From positions 2,564,566 to 2,628,565 of the forward strand of contig ML677385.1 of the NCBI GenBank assembly GCA_007922305.1: 64,000 nucleotides of DNA. The letters are read 5' to 3'. Below, in pieces: positions 22,633 to 34,200 of the stretch (positions within the stretch are counted from its first letter, which is position 1; each line of letters starts with the position of its first letter). The DNA is from Dermatemys mawii (Eukaryota > Chordata > Testudines > Dermatemydidae). Position numbers and translations under genes: made by a program. The notes beneath the pieces were generated by a model. The model did no database searches. It saw nothing but the letters and a program-made list of their open reading frames with translations, and had not been told where the DNA came from.

Positions 22633-25424
22633 TCTCCATAACATGTAAAAACCCTTACGTTAAATGTGTCAAAGAGAGAAGAGAGCAAAGCTCTCCCACC
22701 CACTTTCACTCTACAGACACTGCTGTATAATGCGTATTTACTGCAAGTGTCATTCTGTGTTCTGTTTATGAAATACCTGTGGAAGACTGCACCCAAGCAC
22801 ACTTACCTATCAGGTATGTTAGTCATTTATTATGAGACCATTCTTGCACTGAACACTATGTTGCTGTTCTGCATCTCTGACCTATTTTGGCTGTTATTAG
22901 TATGGCCCTTACATACAAGTGCTGTTTTGCAGATGCTAAAAGATACCAGTGGATATTCCAGCATCTGCATTTAGTTGCACCAGAACAGTTTAGCATGACA
23001 GCAGAATGTAATCACTTAGGAATGTAACTGGTAATGGTGAACAGAGTCAACGAAAGACCAAATGTACTATACTAGCAAAACCTACTATGAATGAAGCAGG
23101 GATAGGATTGCTGAGGATCTGATTTAAATGAAGTTAAGGTGTGGTACAGATTAGATTTCATCAGACGCTATGTACAATACAAAGCAGCATGTCCTTCACT
23201 TCCAGTAAGCGCTGCCACTGAGACTTCTGAAATAGTCAACTGGTGTTAACCTTTTACTCTGCTAGTTGCATTAAATTTTCAGATCAGGTTATGATATCTT
23301 GTCAACCTAAATCCATTCCTGTAATTTGATCCACTTGATATTATTCTTCCTTGTGTGGGTGCCTGGGGTAAAGAGAGGGTTAATGACAAAGATAATGTCA
23401 GAATGATATGATCTACCTGCTGTTTACAATGTGTTAGTGTGGAGAAGGGTTGCTTGAGCTGTGAGGTCATGAAGGACTAGCGTATTCAGTGGGTCTCCTC
23501 AGCACATCACTCTTTTGGGGTCTGTCTGTTCTAGAGATCTGTGATGTTCAGATCCGGACCAAATTTGGGGACGATTAGATCTAACATTTTAATTCAGTCA
23601 TCAGTACCCCGTTGTATAGAGATGAATTTAGCAGTTTATAGCAGTTAGCTGGGGCTCTGTACCCCATGCTACTTCTCAGTTGTATTCCATTTCCTAACAC
23701 GGGGGCTTAGCTCATGGAACTTTTAAAATTATAAGTGAGGATTCATATGTATTGTTTTCAGCACTGAGATACAATAATGGTGATAAGCCCTTTATAAATT
23801 GTGAAAGATAAAGTTAATAAGCATATTTAGAAGGGTCTGAGGCAAATCCAGCCAATTATCAGGAAATGCCCTTCTGATATATAATTAATTTACTGCTTAA
23901 ATCTATGTAATCCAATTCTGGTAGTTGGACACATTCTTTGATTCCTGGTCCTCTCTGGTTTAGCAAAGGGGGAGACTGCTCAACACTTTTGTCAAATCTC
24001 TATGTCATGGTCTGTTACATCTACTCTCTGGTACCTGCCTCATAAAAAGGTGCAATAGGCCAGGACATTCTTAACTATTGAAATGAGAGACGTCGTAGAT
24101 TGGCCAAAACAAACAACAATATTTCTGTGTGATTTAGTTAGACTAGATAGTGTCTCTATAAAAGGACTGATAGGCCTGGCTGAACGCAGACACTCAAGTT
24201 AAAGTTGCAAGACCCATGTTCCCCAAGTTCTACGCATTTCCGGAAAACAGACTGCCAAATGGGCTGCCCTGTGCACATTCATTAGATAACATTTGTGCGG
24301 TGCTATGTAAACATAAAACACTATGGAGGATATTTATGTTATTAGTGTTTTTTCTCATTTGGACAAACATGCATTACACCCTGGGATGAGATGGCCAACT
24401 CCGTGTACAGTTTCCTACAGTAAGATCCATAATTTAAGCCAAAAGACCAAAGATTAGTTTATGAATCCAATTAGCTACTGACTCCCATAAAGGAAAGTTT
24501 TTAAGAGAACCACATTTTACTTTCCATGTCCACCCACTCCTACTCATTTCCCTCCTAAAGTGTTCTCATTCCAGCTCTTATGTTTTTTTAAGTTTATTGC
24601 TGGTTGAAGATATCATTCTGAGAGAGCACTGTGGTGTCTCTTATGGTGGATTTGTGCACTCATTTAAATGTATAGGAACCTTGATCATGTTACAAAAGCA
24701 AATTCTCTATGGTAGGCAATTTATATAGTTAATTTTGATATAAGAGGTGGAGGATTTTGACTATAGGCATGTAATGAAATGCCATGTGGCTGATGTATGA
24801 AAATGCAACAGTAAGTGTTAACAAAAGGGAAAATCAAGATATTTGCGTCTTTTTAAGTGCTATATATGGAAGTGTTTGCAATAACAAATTCCAATAAATA
24901 AATAAATAATGCTTTAAAATAGTAAAAAGTATATGTTCTCAGCTGTTAGCAAAAATATACATTTATGTAATTTTGCACATACCTGTAACCTAGTCCAAAA
25001 CATTTCACATGCAAAAAAGGCAAGGTAACATTTCAGCTAAAATAAAGATGCAATATTTACAAAAGAAGACTATGTTAGGAAAGGGTTAAATAGTTACATT
25101 AACCAGCACAAAATTGAGGCTTACATTTGCAACCTATAGGTTTATAATTCCATACAGAGGCATTCTGAATTGAGAAGAGAAGATCCAAGTTAGTTCTCTC
25201 AGAGTTTTCTTTAACTTGATTCGCTGTCTCCAGTTCCGTGGTCCCATGTGCATTAAAAGAGCCAAGTTAGTCCAAACTGTGTTCAGCTTAACTTGATCAT
25301 TTAAATAGCTACTTCTTTTCTAACACAATTGCTTTTATAGGCCTCAGTCCTACAAAGGCTTACACCCCTGCATAACTGTACTCACACAGGGTAGTGCCAC
25401 TGGCATCCACCAAACTACTCCACA
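22633..25424. other. Non-coding stretch, nothing firmly recognised
   Basis: Mostly AT-rich unique sequence. A short (aaat)n run is at about 24890-24908, and a degenerate old palindromic repeat at about 25338-25420 (ggcctcagtcctacaaaggc). No exon is supported. Confidence 0.4.
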
Positions 25425-25660
25425 TAGATTTATAGATTCCAAGGCCAGAAGGGACCCGCAGGGTTATCTAGTCTGACCTCCTGTATAGCATAGGCCATAG
25501 AACTTCCCCGAATTTCCTCCAGAAAAACAGCCAATCATGATTTTAAAATCATCAGTGACTGAGAATCTACCACGACCCTAGGTAAATTGTTCCAATGTTT
25601 AATTACTTTCACTGTTAAAAACTTCTGCTTTATTTCCAGTCTGATTTCCAGCCTGACATG
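25425..25660 (-). mobile_element. CR1 LINE 3' region, minus strand
   Basis: The segment agattccaaggccagaaggg, ttatctagtctgacctcctg, tagaacttccccgaatttcc and gttccaatgtttaattactt matches the turtle CR1 tail read as reverse complement. It is non-coding and probably 5'-truncated. Confidence 0.8.
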
Positions 25661-25784
25661 CGTAAGCCTTTCTGGGATCTCGGTAACAGGCATCACATCT
25701 GCCTAAGATGGCCACCCAAATCAAGCGCCTACTGGTTTATCCAAGGGAGGCTTTGCAATGACACAGGTTCCAGTAAGAAACAGT

Positions 25785-25965
25785 TTCCACCCCAAAGAGT
25801 TTACAAATCAGAAGAAAAAGATAGACAAATGATGGGAGAGGTAACAGAGAGGAAGTGATTTTCCAAAGGTCACACAGCACATCAGTGAGGGAACTGATTG
25901 GAGAACTCAAATCTCATGAGTCCCAGATAGATGCCTTATCCACTAGACCATGCTGCCTCTCTAGG
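25785..25965 (-). mobile_element. MIR (CORE-SINE), minus strand
   Basis: Shows ggaagtgattttccaaaggt, cacacagcacatcagtgagg and ccactagaccatgctgcctc, the order expected of a MIR read in reverse, ending with its tRNA-like 5' part. Confidence 0.7.
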
Positions 25966-26061
25966 CAGCTTAGAGCTAGCTGTCCCTTCTTTATTGCTTC
26001 AGCAAAACATTGATAGACAAAAATATTAAAATGTAACTATTATGATTTGTGATCGGTACCT

Positions 26062-26295
26062 TTAAAATGAAACTGACATTTTATATGGTAGACTACATAG
26101 CACTTGATTCATAATGGTGAACCTTTTACTATTGGTTTTAATCCCCTTTGCAAGGTCCAAATCTACATGGCTTTTGGCCATTCTCACTTTATTCCTACAT
26201 GTTCTAAGGTAGCTTTCCTTGCTGATCCCTCCCATCTCCCACTCCTTGTAGGTTTTGTTCTTTTTTGTAATCACCTCTCTGAGATGCTTGCTCAT
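26062..26295 (-). pseudogene. CR1 ORF2 linker after the endonuclease
   Basis: A 77-codon minus-strand frame with LREVITKKNKTYKEWEMGGI and a basic, helical stretch (TCRNKVRMAKSHVDLDLAKG). In CR1 ORF2 such a segment lies between endonuclease and reverse transcriptase. It is separated from the upstream endonuclease frame by stops. Assignment rests on position and general character. Confidence 0.6.
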
Positions 26296-26526
26296 CCAGC
26301 TTGGTCTACAACTCTTGCCTATGAATTTTTTCCCCTTTCTTGGGATGCAGGCTTGTGATAGTTTCTACAGCTTTGACTTGAATTAATTCCAGGCCTCCTC
26401 CGCCTTTAGATCCACAAGTTCATCTGTCCAATCCACTTCCCTAACTAATTTACTTAATTTTTAAAAGTTAGCCCATTTGAAATCAAAAAACCCTAGTCAC
26501 AGATCTATTTTTGTTTATCCTTCCAT

Positions 26527-27163
26527 TTAGTCATGATTGCTCAAACCAAGGTTGTTTCCTACAATCATTTCTTCTATGAGGTCCTCATTACTCACCAATA
26601 CCAAATCTAAAATGGCATCCCCTCTTGTTGTTTCAGCAACTACTTGGTGAAGAAATCCATCAGCTATCACATCCAGGGAAATCTGAGCCCTATTATTATT
26701 ACTAGCACTTGTCCTCCAGTCTATATCTGGGAAGTTAAAGTCTCCCATGATCACACAATTTCCATTTGTATTTATTTCATTAAAAGCATTAAAGAGGTCT
26801 CTATCCATATCCAAATCAGATCCCAGTGGTCTATAGCACACCCCAAGCAGTATCCCAGAGGAGACTCTAGTAACTTTCTTTCCCAATGTGATTTTTGCCC
26901 CAACAAACTCTGTCTTATCCATTCTCTCACTTCTTATTTCTTTACAGTCTACCTCATTATTGATATACAATGCTACTCCACCCACCTTTGCCTTTATTTC
27001 TGTCTTTCCTAAGCAGCACATACCCTTCAATACCTGTGCTCCAGTCATGACAACTATTCCACCATGTCTCTGTTATCCCTATAATATCTGGTTTCACTTC
27101 TGCTCCAGTACCTCTAGTTCCTCCATTTTGTTGCCTAGGCTCCTCACACTGGAGTACAAACAT
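26527..27163 (-). pseudogene. CR1 ORF2 apurinic-type endonuclease remnant
   Basis: Two overlapping minus-strand frames (27163-26957 and 27048-26527) cover an APE-like endonuclease domain that nicks genomic DNA to prime LINE insertion. Motifs seen: KPDIIGITETWWN at the N-terminus, GVALYINNEVDCKE, LLGVCYRPLGSD, VIMGDFNFPDIDW (catalytic GDFN block), DAILDLVLVSNEDLI, and a final LSNHD, matching the SDH active-site block. A frameshift near 27000-27048 splits the domain. The catalytic residues of the larger frame look intact, but the gene is broken. Confidence 0.9.
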
Positions 27164-27406
27164 CTTAATTTTAGCTGTTTGGCTTTGCTCACATTCTATA
27201 CCCGATTAGGCACAGACATTCTACTGCCAGTATGACCTATTAGACTGGTATCCACACTGCCCTTCTACCTTATGTCCATTCTCCTACCCATAGCTGTATC
27301 CTTCATTACTTCGTTTTCTTTCCTCTCAATGTTAAAAACTGTTGTGGAGATTACCTGGACATCTCCCAACCATCTTCCCCAAATTCCTAGTTTAAAGCTT
27401 TCTTAA

Positions 27407-27976
27407 TCAGTTGTACCACCTCCATCCTATAAGTCTATTTCCTTCCCTACTCAGATGAAGTCCATTCCGAGAAAACAGTCCTCTGTCCATGAATGCCTCC
27501 TCGTGGCCATACATCCCAAAGCCTTCCTTATAACACCACTTCTGGAGCCATCTATTAATCATCATAATCTTGTCACACCTTTGTTGCCTTTCTCTAGGAA
27601 CAGGCAGAATCCCACTGAAGATCACCTAAGCCTTGATTCCCTTAAGCATCTTCCCCAGCCTGGCATAGTCTCCCTTGTTAAGTTCCGTTGAGAATCTAGC
27701 CGTATCATTTATTCCCACGTGAAGGACAATCAGTGGATTCTTTCCCGCTCCCATTAGGATCGTCTTCAGCCTCAGGTCCACACCTAGCAGAAAGCACACC
27801 CTTCTGTTCTCTGAATCAGCTCTGGTTACAGGCCTGTCTATTCTTCTCAGTAAGGAGTTCCCAATCACATAAATCTGCCTTTTCCTGGTGATGGTGCAAT
27901 TCTCCGGTCTATCCCGTTCCCTCAGGCTGCAAGTCCTCTCGATTCCTATTCTCCCTTGCAATCCTCTGCAACCCAT
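27407..27976 (-). pseudogene. CR1 ORF1 esterase-like (SGNH) domain, one stop
   Basis: Frames 27976-27626 and 27625-27407 are in the same phase and separated only by a TAG codon at 27628-27626. Together they give an ORF1 C-terminal segment of about 190 codons. SGNH-hydrolase-like blocks are visible: IYVIGNSLLRRI (block I, normally GDS/GNS with nucleophile serine), PLIVLHVGINDTARFS (G-x-N-D block), VIFSGILPV, and near the end RNGLHLSREGNRLIG (H block). CR1-clade LINEs are known to encode an esterase in ORF1. Its exact role in retrotransposition is not settled. The N-terminal zinc-finger part is not visible upstream. Confidence 0.85.
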
Positions 27977-28000
27977 CCTGTATCCTCCTAGGGCTCATAT

Positions 28001-29759
28001 TTGGTGTTATCTGTATTGACTCTTCCCCCTTCCTATACAAATAGCTGCTCTTCTCTTCTTGCTTGCCCTCCCCTCTGCAGTGACCACCTGCTGTGCTCCG
28101 TCTTCATTTCCATTTCCTCCAAGATTCAGTCACTACTCTGTCCATTAGCTATCCAGAAGCTTGTGATATTTTTGACCCTGCCAAAAGATGTTTTGTTTAA
28201 ATGTCTACTTTGCAGACAAATAGCTGTCTATGCTGGCTAAGAGATGCCAAGCATGTTGAGGCATCAGAGGTGGATAATGCCATTTCACATATCTTCAGAA
28301 AAATGGTCAGGCACTTCAGCAGGAGGTGCATATCCCCGAGCCACTGACTGACAAGTCTGAGCTCTGTACCTAAAGCTGCAAGAAGGCTGAGGAACCATTG
28401 TGGGACCTGTGGAACTTAGTGTGCAGAAGAAATTTAGTGTGTTTTACTCTTAATCGTACAAGGTAAAATTCTGCCGCTGTCGGTAACACTGAATTAATAT
28501 CTTACTTCACAAGCTGTCCCAATGGTTTCAGATCTACTTGCTTAGTAACGTACTACCTAGTAGGCTAGATTGTAACTGCAATCTGCCCGGGGGAGAGGCA
28601 GGCCCACCCCAGGAGCAGGCCAAAAATCAAATTATGACTTAGGGTCACAATTCTTCCCCTTGTCCCCAGTTGTGCTGTACGGAGGGGTAAGTTTCTCCCC
28701 ACTGTGCCCTGTGAGTGCTCCTCCACTTTCCCTTTCCCTCACTTTCCCCCTACCCCCCATCCCTGACCTGCTTGCAGCAAATAGCCCCAGCTTTTCCCAT
28801 TGCAGCCAAAGTCACAATCTGAGCAGGGCCATACAGAGGATAGAGGGGATCCTTACTCCCTTGTGACTGTGACAGTCTAGCCCAGGTTACAGAACTGAAC
28901 TCACAGTGATTATACTAGCTCCAGCCTCCTTTACAATCATTCTCACTCCACAGGGTGAAAGAGAAAAAACCTGTCTTTGCAAAGTCCTAATCAGACAAGG
29001 AGCTTACACAAGGAAATCATCCCCCTGAGGAACTAGTTGTACAAAGTGCTACAAGTGGTCAGCCCCTTGTAAGGTATAGCCCGCACCTAACAGGATTGGG
29101 TCCTGCTATTGTAATTAGACACAGAGCTAGCATGCTCACAGGGTGACAGGAACCCAGTTAGAATCCAATACTCAGTGACTCCTAGTTCCAACACTTCTAT
29201 GCTGTACCAGTATTGTGGCTGTTCCAAATTGGAGCCATTGGCTGCAGTTCTCTTAGACCCTAGAGGGAAAGGAATCGTGGATCCAAAAATACCATCTTGC
29301 AAAAGAAGCTATAAAAGGAACAAAGAAGGGAACGTAGAATGGCGTGATCACTAAGAGGACAGAATGAAGGTAGTCTGGGTACCTTAACTGTGCATTTTCA
29401 TACTTTCCAGTTATGGACTTTCTTATAAGTTTAGTTTTAACTCTGAAATTCCTAGCTTTTGACTTTGCTGTTGCTGTGGCGAGAAAGCTAAGGTAAGGAT
29501 TTCCACCTGGGAATGACCAATATCTACTCTCAGTCGTACCTTTCCTAATGAAACTTCACTTGGTCTGGGAATCAATGCAAAGGTTGCACTCCAGCCTTCT
29601 AAGCAGAACTGTAGAAGATGGTTCTCTCCTAATCCCGGCAAACTGAACCCTGCTGGCTTTTAAATTAAACATCAAATAGGAGCTCAGGGGAGCATAAGCT
29701 TTTTTGCTAGGAACATAGGCAGGAAGGATGCTCTCTTTGTATGAGAGCAACGCACAGGA
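28001..29759. other. Non-coding stretch, possible CR1 leader at the left
   Basis: The first 100-200 bases may continue the CR1 5' region. The rest has pyrimidine-rich patches (28700-28770) and no recognisable gene. Confidence 0.35.
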
Positions 29760-29976
29760 TTGGGAAGTCAGGATTTCTGGATTCTATTGCTAGTTTTGAT
29801 GGGGAACTCCTGTGTGATCTTGGGCAAGTCACTGAAAGTCTGTGTGCCTTAGTCACCTTCTGTCTGTAATTAGGGCAATATTTATCTATGCCACAGGAGA
29901 GGTTTTATGGATTAAATCATTAATATTTACAAACAGCTTTGAGCTCTTCAGCCAGAAGGTGCTATCCAAGTCCAAG
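29760..29976 (+). mobile_element. MIR (CORE-SINE), plus strand
   Basis: MIR order on the plus strand: gatttctggattctattgct, tgtgatcttgggcaagtcac, gtgccttagtcaccttctgt, and a tail with aaacagctttgagctcttca and aaggtgctatccaagt. Its 3' end is where the next hAT MITE inserted. Confidence 0.85.
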
Positions 29977-29984
29977 TTATAGCC

Positions 29985-30293
29985 CAGGGATCAGTAAACT
30001 TTGGCACATGGCCCATCAGGGAAAGCCGCTGCCATTTGTTTACCTGCAGCTTCCACAGGTTCAGCCAATCGCAGTTCCCACTGGCCGCAGTTTGACATTC
30101 CAGGCCAATGGGGGCTGTGGGAAGCGGCACGGGCCAGGCCACCTTTTCTCGCAGCCCCCATTGTCCTAGAACAGCAAACCGCGGCCAATGGGAGCTGCGA
30201 TCAGCCAAACCTGCGGATGCTGCAGGTAACAAACCATCCCGACCACCAGTGGCTTTCCCTGACTGGTTGCGTGCCCAGGGTTGCCAATCCCTA
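29985..30293. mobile_element. hAT MITE, 309 bp, with perfect 8-bp TSD
   Basis: It begins cagggatcagtaaactttgg and ends cccagggttgccaatccct with a final a. It is flanked by ttatagcc on both sides (29977-29984 and 30294-30301), an exact 8-bp duplication. The interior has repeated ccaatggg(a/g)gctg blocks in both directions, giving an imperfect palindrome and chance frames. No transposase is present. Confidence 0.9.
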
Positions 30294-30301
30294 TTATAGC
30301 C

Positions 30302-30693
30302 AAACCTCTGCAAAAGACCACCTTCATTAGACCAACCCCTGTTTTAAGAGGCTATCTCAAAGTATTGACAAATGTACTGAACACAATTCTGCATCTCCTT
30401 TATTAGCAGACCTAGTTCGTTTAGCAACACATCAGGGTTTTTTTGGTGATCCCTTGAGCAGTCATTTTACATATGCTTTGCTTTATTTTCCTATTTATTA
30501 TTTGCACAATGACATCTTCATCCAAGTTAGATTTCCATTTTTTTCACCCAAGAGAAGAAGTGCTGCACTTATTAAGGCCCTGATTCCTTCACCCTGCTCA
30601 CATAGGGCCTGTTTTTCAGTTATTCCATTCCTGCACACTGTTGTGGGGCTGCCTTACTCCTTGTGTAAGGTGGAGCACCCTCCGGGCTGCTAA
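30302..30693. other. Non-coding stretch, old palindromic repeat possible
   Basis: The part at 30575-30690 (aaggccctgattccttcacc and ccttgtgtaaggtggagcac) resembles a very old amniote MITE. No gene is seen. Confidence 0.35.
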
Positions 30694-30694
30694 T

Positions 30695-30780
30695 AAAATG
30701 AGGAATATTTGTGGCACCTTAGAGACTAACCAGTTTATTTCAGCATAAGCTTTTGTGGGCTATAGCCCACAGGACTGCTG
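30695..30780 (+). mobile_element. SINE/PLE tail fragment
   Basis: The segment aaaatgaggaatatttgtgg, then caccttagagactaaccagt and gcttttgtgggctatagccc is nearly identical to the left arm of the Penelope-like element at 36066-36286, but breaks off after the gctatagccc block. Confidence 0.8.
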
Positions 30781-31138
30781 TAACTTATGTTCTGCTTGCC
30801 ATGGCCCTCTAGAAGCTCTAGGAAGCAGAGAACAACCCTAATGCAGTGCACACTGGCCATGGCCCATCCACTTCCTACACTGGCTGGGAGAAATGCCAGT
30901 GTAGAGACCTTAAACCAGCTCTACATCAGGCCTTCTATGCAGGGAATATGTTCAGGGGGCCATTTCCATCTACTTTGAGGCCCTCTTTGCTGCCAGGGTA
31001 ACATAAAGCGCCTTAGTGTAACTAAGAATAAGACCTGTAGAGTATTCTTATTGAAATGATGACTGTACAGAGAATAGATCATTACTCATTGTGAGTAAAA
31101 ATGGAAAAAATATCAGGCCCCAGACATATACACAATAC
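30781..31138. other. Non-coding stretch, nothing recognised
   Basis: No gene or repeat is recognised here. Confidence 0.35.
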
Positions 31139-31201
31139 TGTGTGTGTGTGTGTGTGTGTATGTGTATATTTATATATATATACACACACACACACATATG
31201 T
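31139..31201. repeat. Compound (TG)n-(TA)n-(CA)n microsatellite
   Basis: A (tg)n run, an interrupted (ta)n run and a (ca)n run follow one another. Because tg and ca arms are reverse complements around an AT-rich centre, the whole 63 bp is an imperfect palindrome. Confidence 0.95.
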
Positions 31202-34200
31202 ATAAATAAAATGAAGTGAGCGGAATAATATTCTCTCACTCTCTTTGGGAAATTGGTGACCTTTCAGCATCCAGCCCTATATTAGTCAATTAGGTATGCA
31301 AGTTATGTAAAAACAATTTCTTCCTAATCTGCTCTCATCAACTCCAGGCTATGGGAATTCAGAAATCTATATACATTTGATGCTAATGGAAAATCTGCAT
31401 CGTGACTCCCTGGAGTGTCCTGAGTGTGTGACAGTAATGAACCAAGCATGCATTGCTGGGTTTGCCAGCAGAAAGAAGAGGTTGGTAAGATGGTGGTTTA
31501 TGTTTACGTCATGTCTGAGGGAAGCAGCCTTTCACTCTTGAAAGCTGGGACTCCTGCTTTCACAAACGACTCCTGAAGGCCAGCAACAGTCAATGACTTC
31601 TGGCATCCACATTAATTAATTTCAGCTGGACATTTGCTGAACGGTTTGAACACAGTTCCACATTTTTTGAATCACGACAATCTGCAGGATTTGGGCAGTT
31701 GCCCACTCCTCTTTAACTTATCATTCTCTCCCACCCCAAGGCGAGTAACACATTGGGCATATCAGTGCAGAATTATAATAAAAGACAGAGCTGAAACTAG
31801 ATGTGGCACATTGCAGTATTCCCACAAACTGGCACATGTCAAAACAAGCTGTTTTCTAAAACCTGGACTTTGAGTAAGTACAGACCAACTGCTTCCAGGA
31901 TAATCACTGTCTTGAGCCTTCCCCAAAACTGAAACTTAAACCCAACTGTTTTAGTGGGTAAAGCAAAACAAAAGCAGAAGGAAGGAAGGAGGATTTTTTC
32001 TTTGAATTTTTACATGCTTCTGCATTTCCAGGTTTAAGAACCTATGGAAATACAGCAAGTAAAGCTATTTGTTCTTGTCATGCCCAAGCTATCCGAAAAC
32101 ATGCCTAAGAGCAAATTTTGCAAGAAAGCCTGTTCTCATAAGAATTCCAGCTTAGGGCTTTGTCTGGAAGTTACCTGCCATTTCAGGGAAGGGGGAGGGA
32201 AGTAATTCTCTGGTTGCTGGCTGAGTGGTCATTGTCTCCTGTTAGTAGCTGGACAACATAGGTGGTCATTTAAGGAGCCAAACAGCAAGCAAAGGGGAAA
32301 AAAACAAAGAACTTTTCAAAAGCATTAATATTTTGTACCTTGCAACTAGGCATCTCTAAGAGCTTTTCAAATATCAACATCTCTGTGAAGTGAGTGTTAA
32401 TTCTCCTATCCACTTTGCAGATAAGAAAACAAAGCATAGCTTGATTCCCACTGCCTTGCACCTGGCATATTCATGAAGACCCATGCAAAGGGGATATAGA
32501 ACTATATCAAATCAGAATGATATCTACTTTGCAATGCTATCTGAGAGCTAAATATTATTATTGTGACTGACTATATATGGCCAAGGCAGTGGGGAATCAG
32601 GCCCAGAGAAATTATGGGGTATAGAATCTTCGTGAGAGATTCCTAACTGTAGACAGCACTGTATGTATGTTGAGGGATGAATTAGCAAACGGTAATATCT
32701 AATTAGACACTAATGAGCCTCATATGCTAAAGAACGGCCCAAGAAATGCCTTTCTACAGTACAAGCAGTTGGAATGCTTCTCACATGCTTATGAAATGCA
32801 CCGAGCTTTGTCTTCAGTGGCAAGAAGCTCACACTGCACAAGAGTAAGGGATGGAATCCTTCAAGGCATCTGGAGACTCAGACAAGCTACTGCAGGAGCT
32901 AAGATGAAAGGAGGAAATGGGGCAAAAATCAAGCCAATGAAGTAGAAACGTGAAAAACAGCCCATGGATTGGAGCGTCCCCAGGACTACTCAGCACCCAG
33001 ACAAACCAGAGAAAACATTTAAAGTTAATGGCTTGTAGGTCGAACATACAGGTCAGCAACTATCTTTCATCAGCATAGAAACCACTCAGTTTACCACAGG
33101 AGCACACACACATACATGTTTGCTTAAAATAGTATTTCATTAAAAGACTTTATTTGGAAGGCTGGAGGGAAAAGCACTGTGACTTAATGGCACCCTGGAA
33201 GGTAAGGCTCCCATTAGGACCCCCAGCTGTAAGATCTATGAAGTGCTTCCACTGTGCATAGAGATGGGAGCTTCCCTAGCTGCTTCGCATGCTCGTATTT
33301 TAGGAGAAAAATAAATGGACTAGTGGTCAGATGATCTCAGAGCACAGAAGCACTTCAAGGCTGTGTTAACAAAGAAGACAGTATCCTCTACCGGATTCAT
33401 GTATTATTAAGCTATTGATAGTATAAATAGTTACATCCTCTCCTCGTTCCATTTTTAGGGTTAAAATTAAGTCACTCAGCTTCATACTATTGATTATTCT
33501 CAGAGTTGCACTTGCTTTCCTCTCTCACAATTTTCCAGTTACCTTTCCTTAATGGCTCTTTATTCACAGTTTTCTTCATTTTCCTCTGCCCCTACTTCAG
33601 CTTTGTTCCATCTCTCCTTTATTCTTGTTCTGAAGCCTCTGTTCTCTCTTCAGCAGTGTCCAGCTGCTGCTGTCCTTGCTGCTATTTAACACACAAAGAA
33701 ACTGAGCTTTTTTTTAAAAAAAAAAAAAGTTGCTTTGGCAGACTTTGTTGACCCCCCTTCCTTGCAAAGAAAAATACTCACAGCGTGAGACAGTCCCCAG
33801 GAGATGAGAGATCACAATTCAGAGGACGACATTTATCCTGCACTATTTGGGTGTTTACTTTTTAACAATTCATGTGAGAAGAAAGCTGATTTTTATTCTG
33901 CCAGCTTGCAACTTGCAACCCAAGCACTGTAACGAGAACAATGAATGTCACTGGTGCCAGTTTGTGTTCCTACTCTAGAACCTGTGTGTCAAAGGGGCAG
34001 AATTATAGAAGAAGAGGAAAATTGGCACAGTTGACTGAAAATGACTAAAGTGCAGTAAACAAAAAGTATTAGATTTGAATGAGATTTTTTCCAAGCTCTT
34101 GGCTTCAGAAAGGTTACAGCCACTACAATCTCAGTTTTTTGGAGCCTATTGCAGTGTTTGTTCCTTCTACTCTTTTTTCTTTCCTAGCCCCATCATCTAT

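Larger units (their letters stand above)
26060..28000 (-). mobile_element. CR1 LINE 5' portion with ORF1 and ORF2 start, minus strand
   Basis: Read on the minus strand, an ORF1 esterase region (27976 to 27407) is followed by the ORF2 endonuclease (27163 to 26527) and a linker frame (26295 to 26062). This is the correct CR1 gene order. The RT and 3' end are missing at this locus, which is unusual because most CR1 copies are 5'-truncated and keep the 3' end. Confidence 0.85.
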
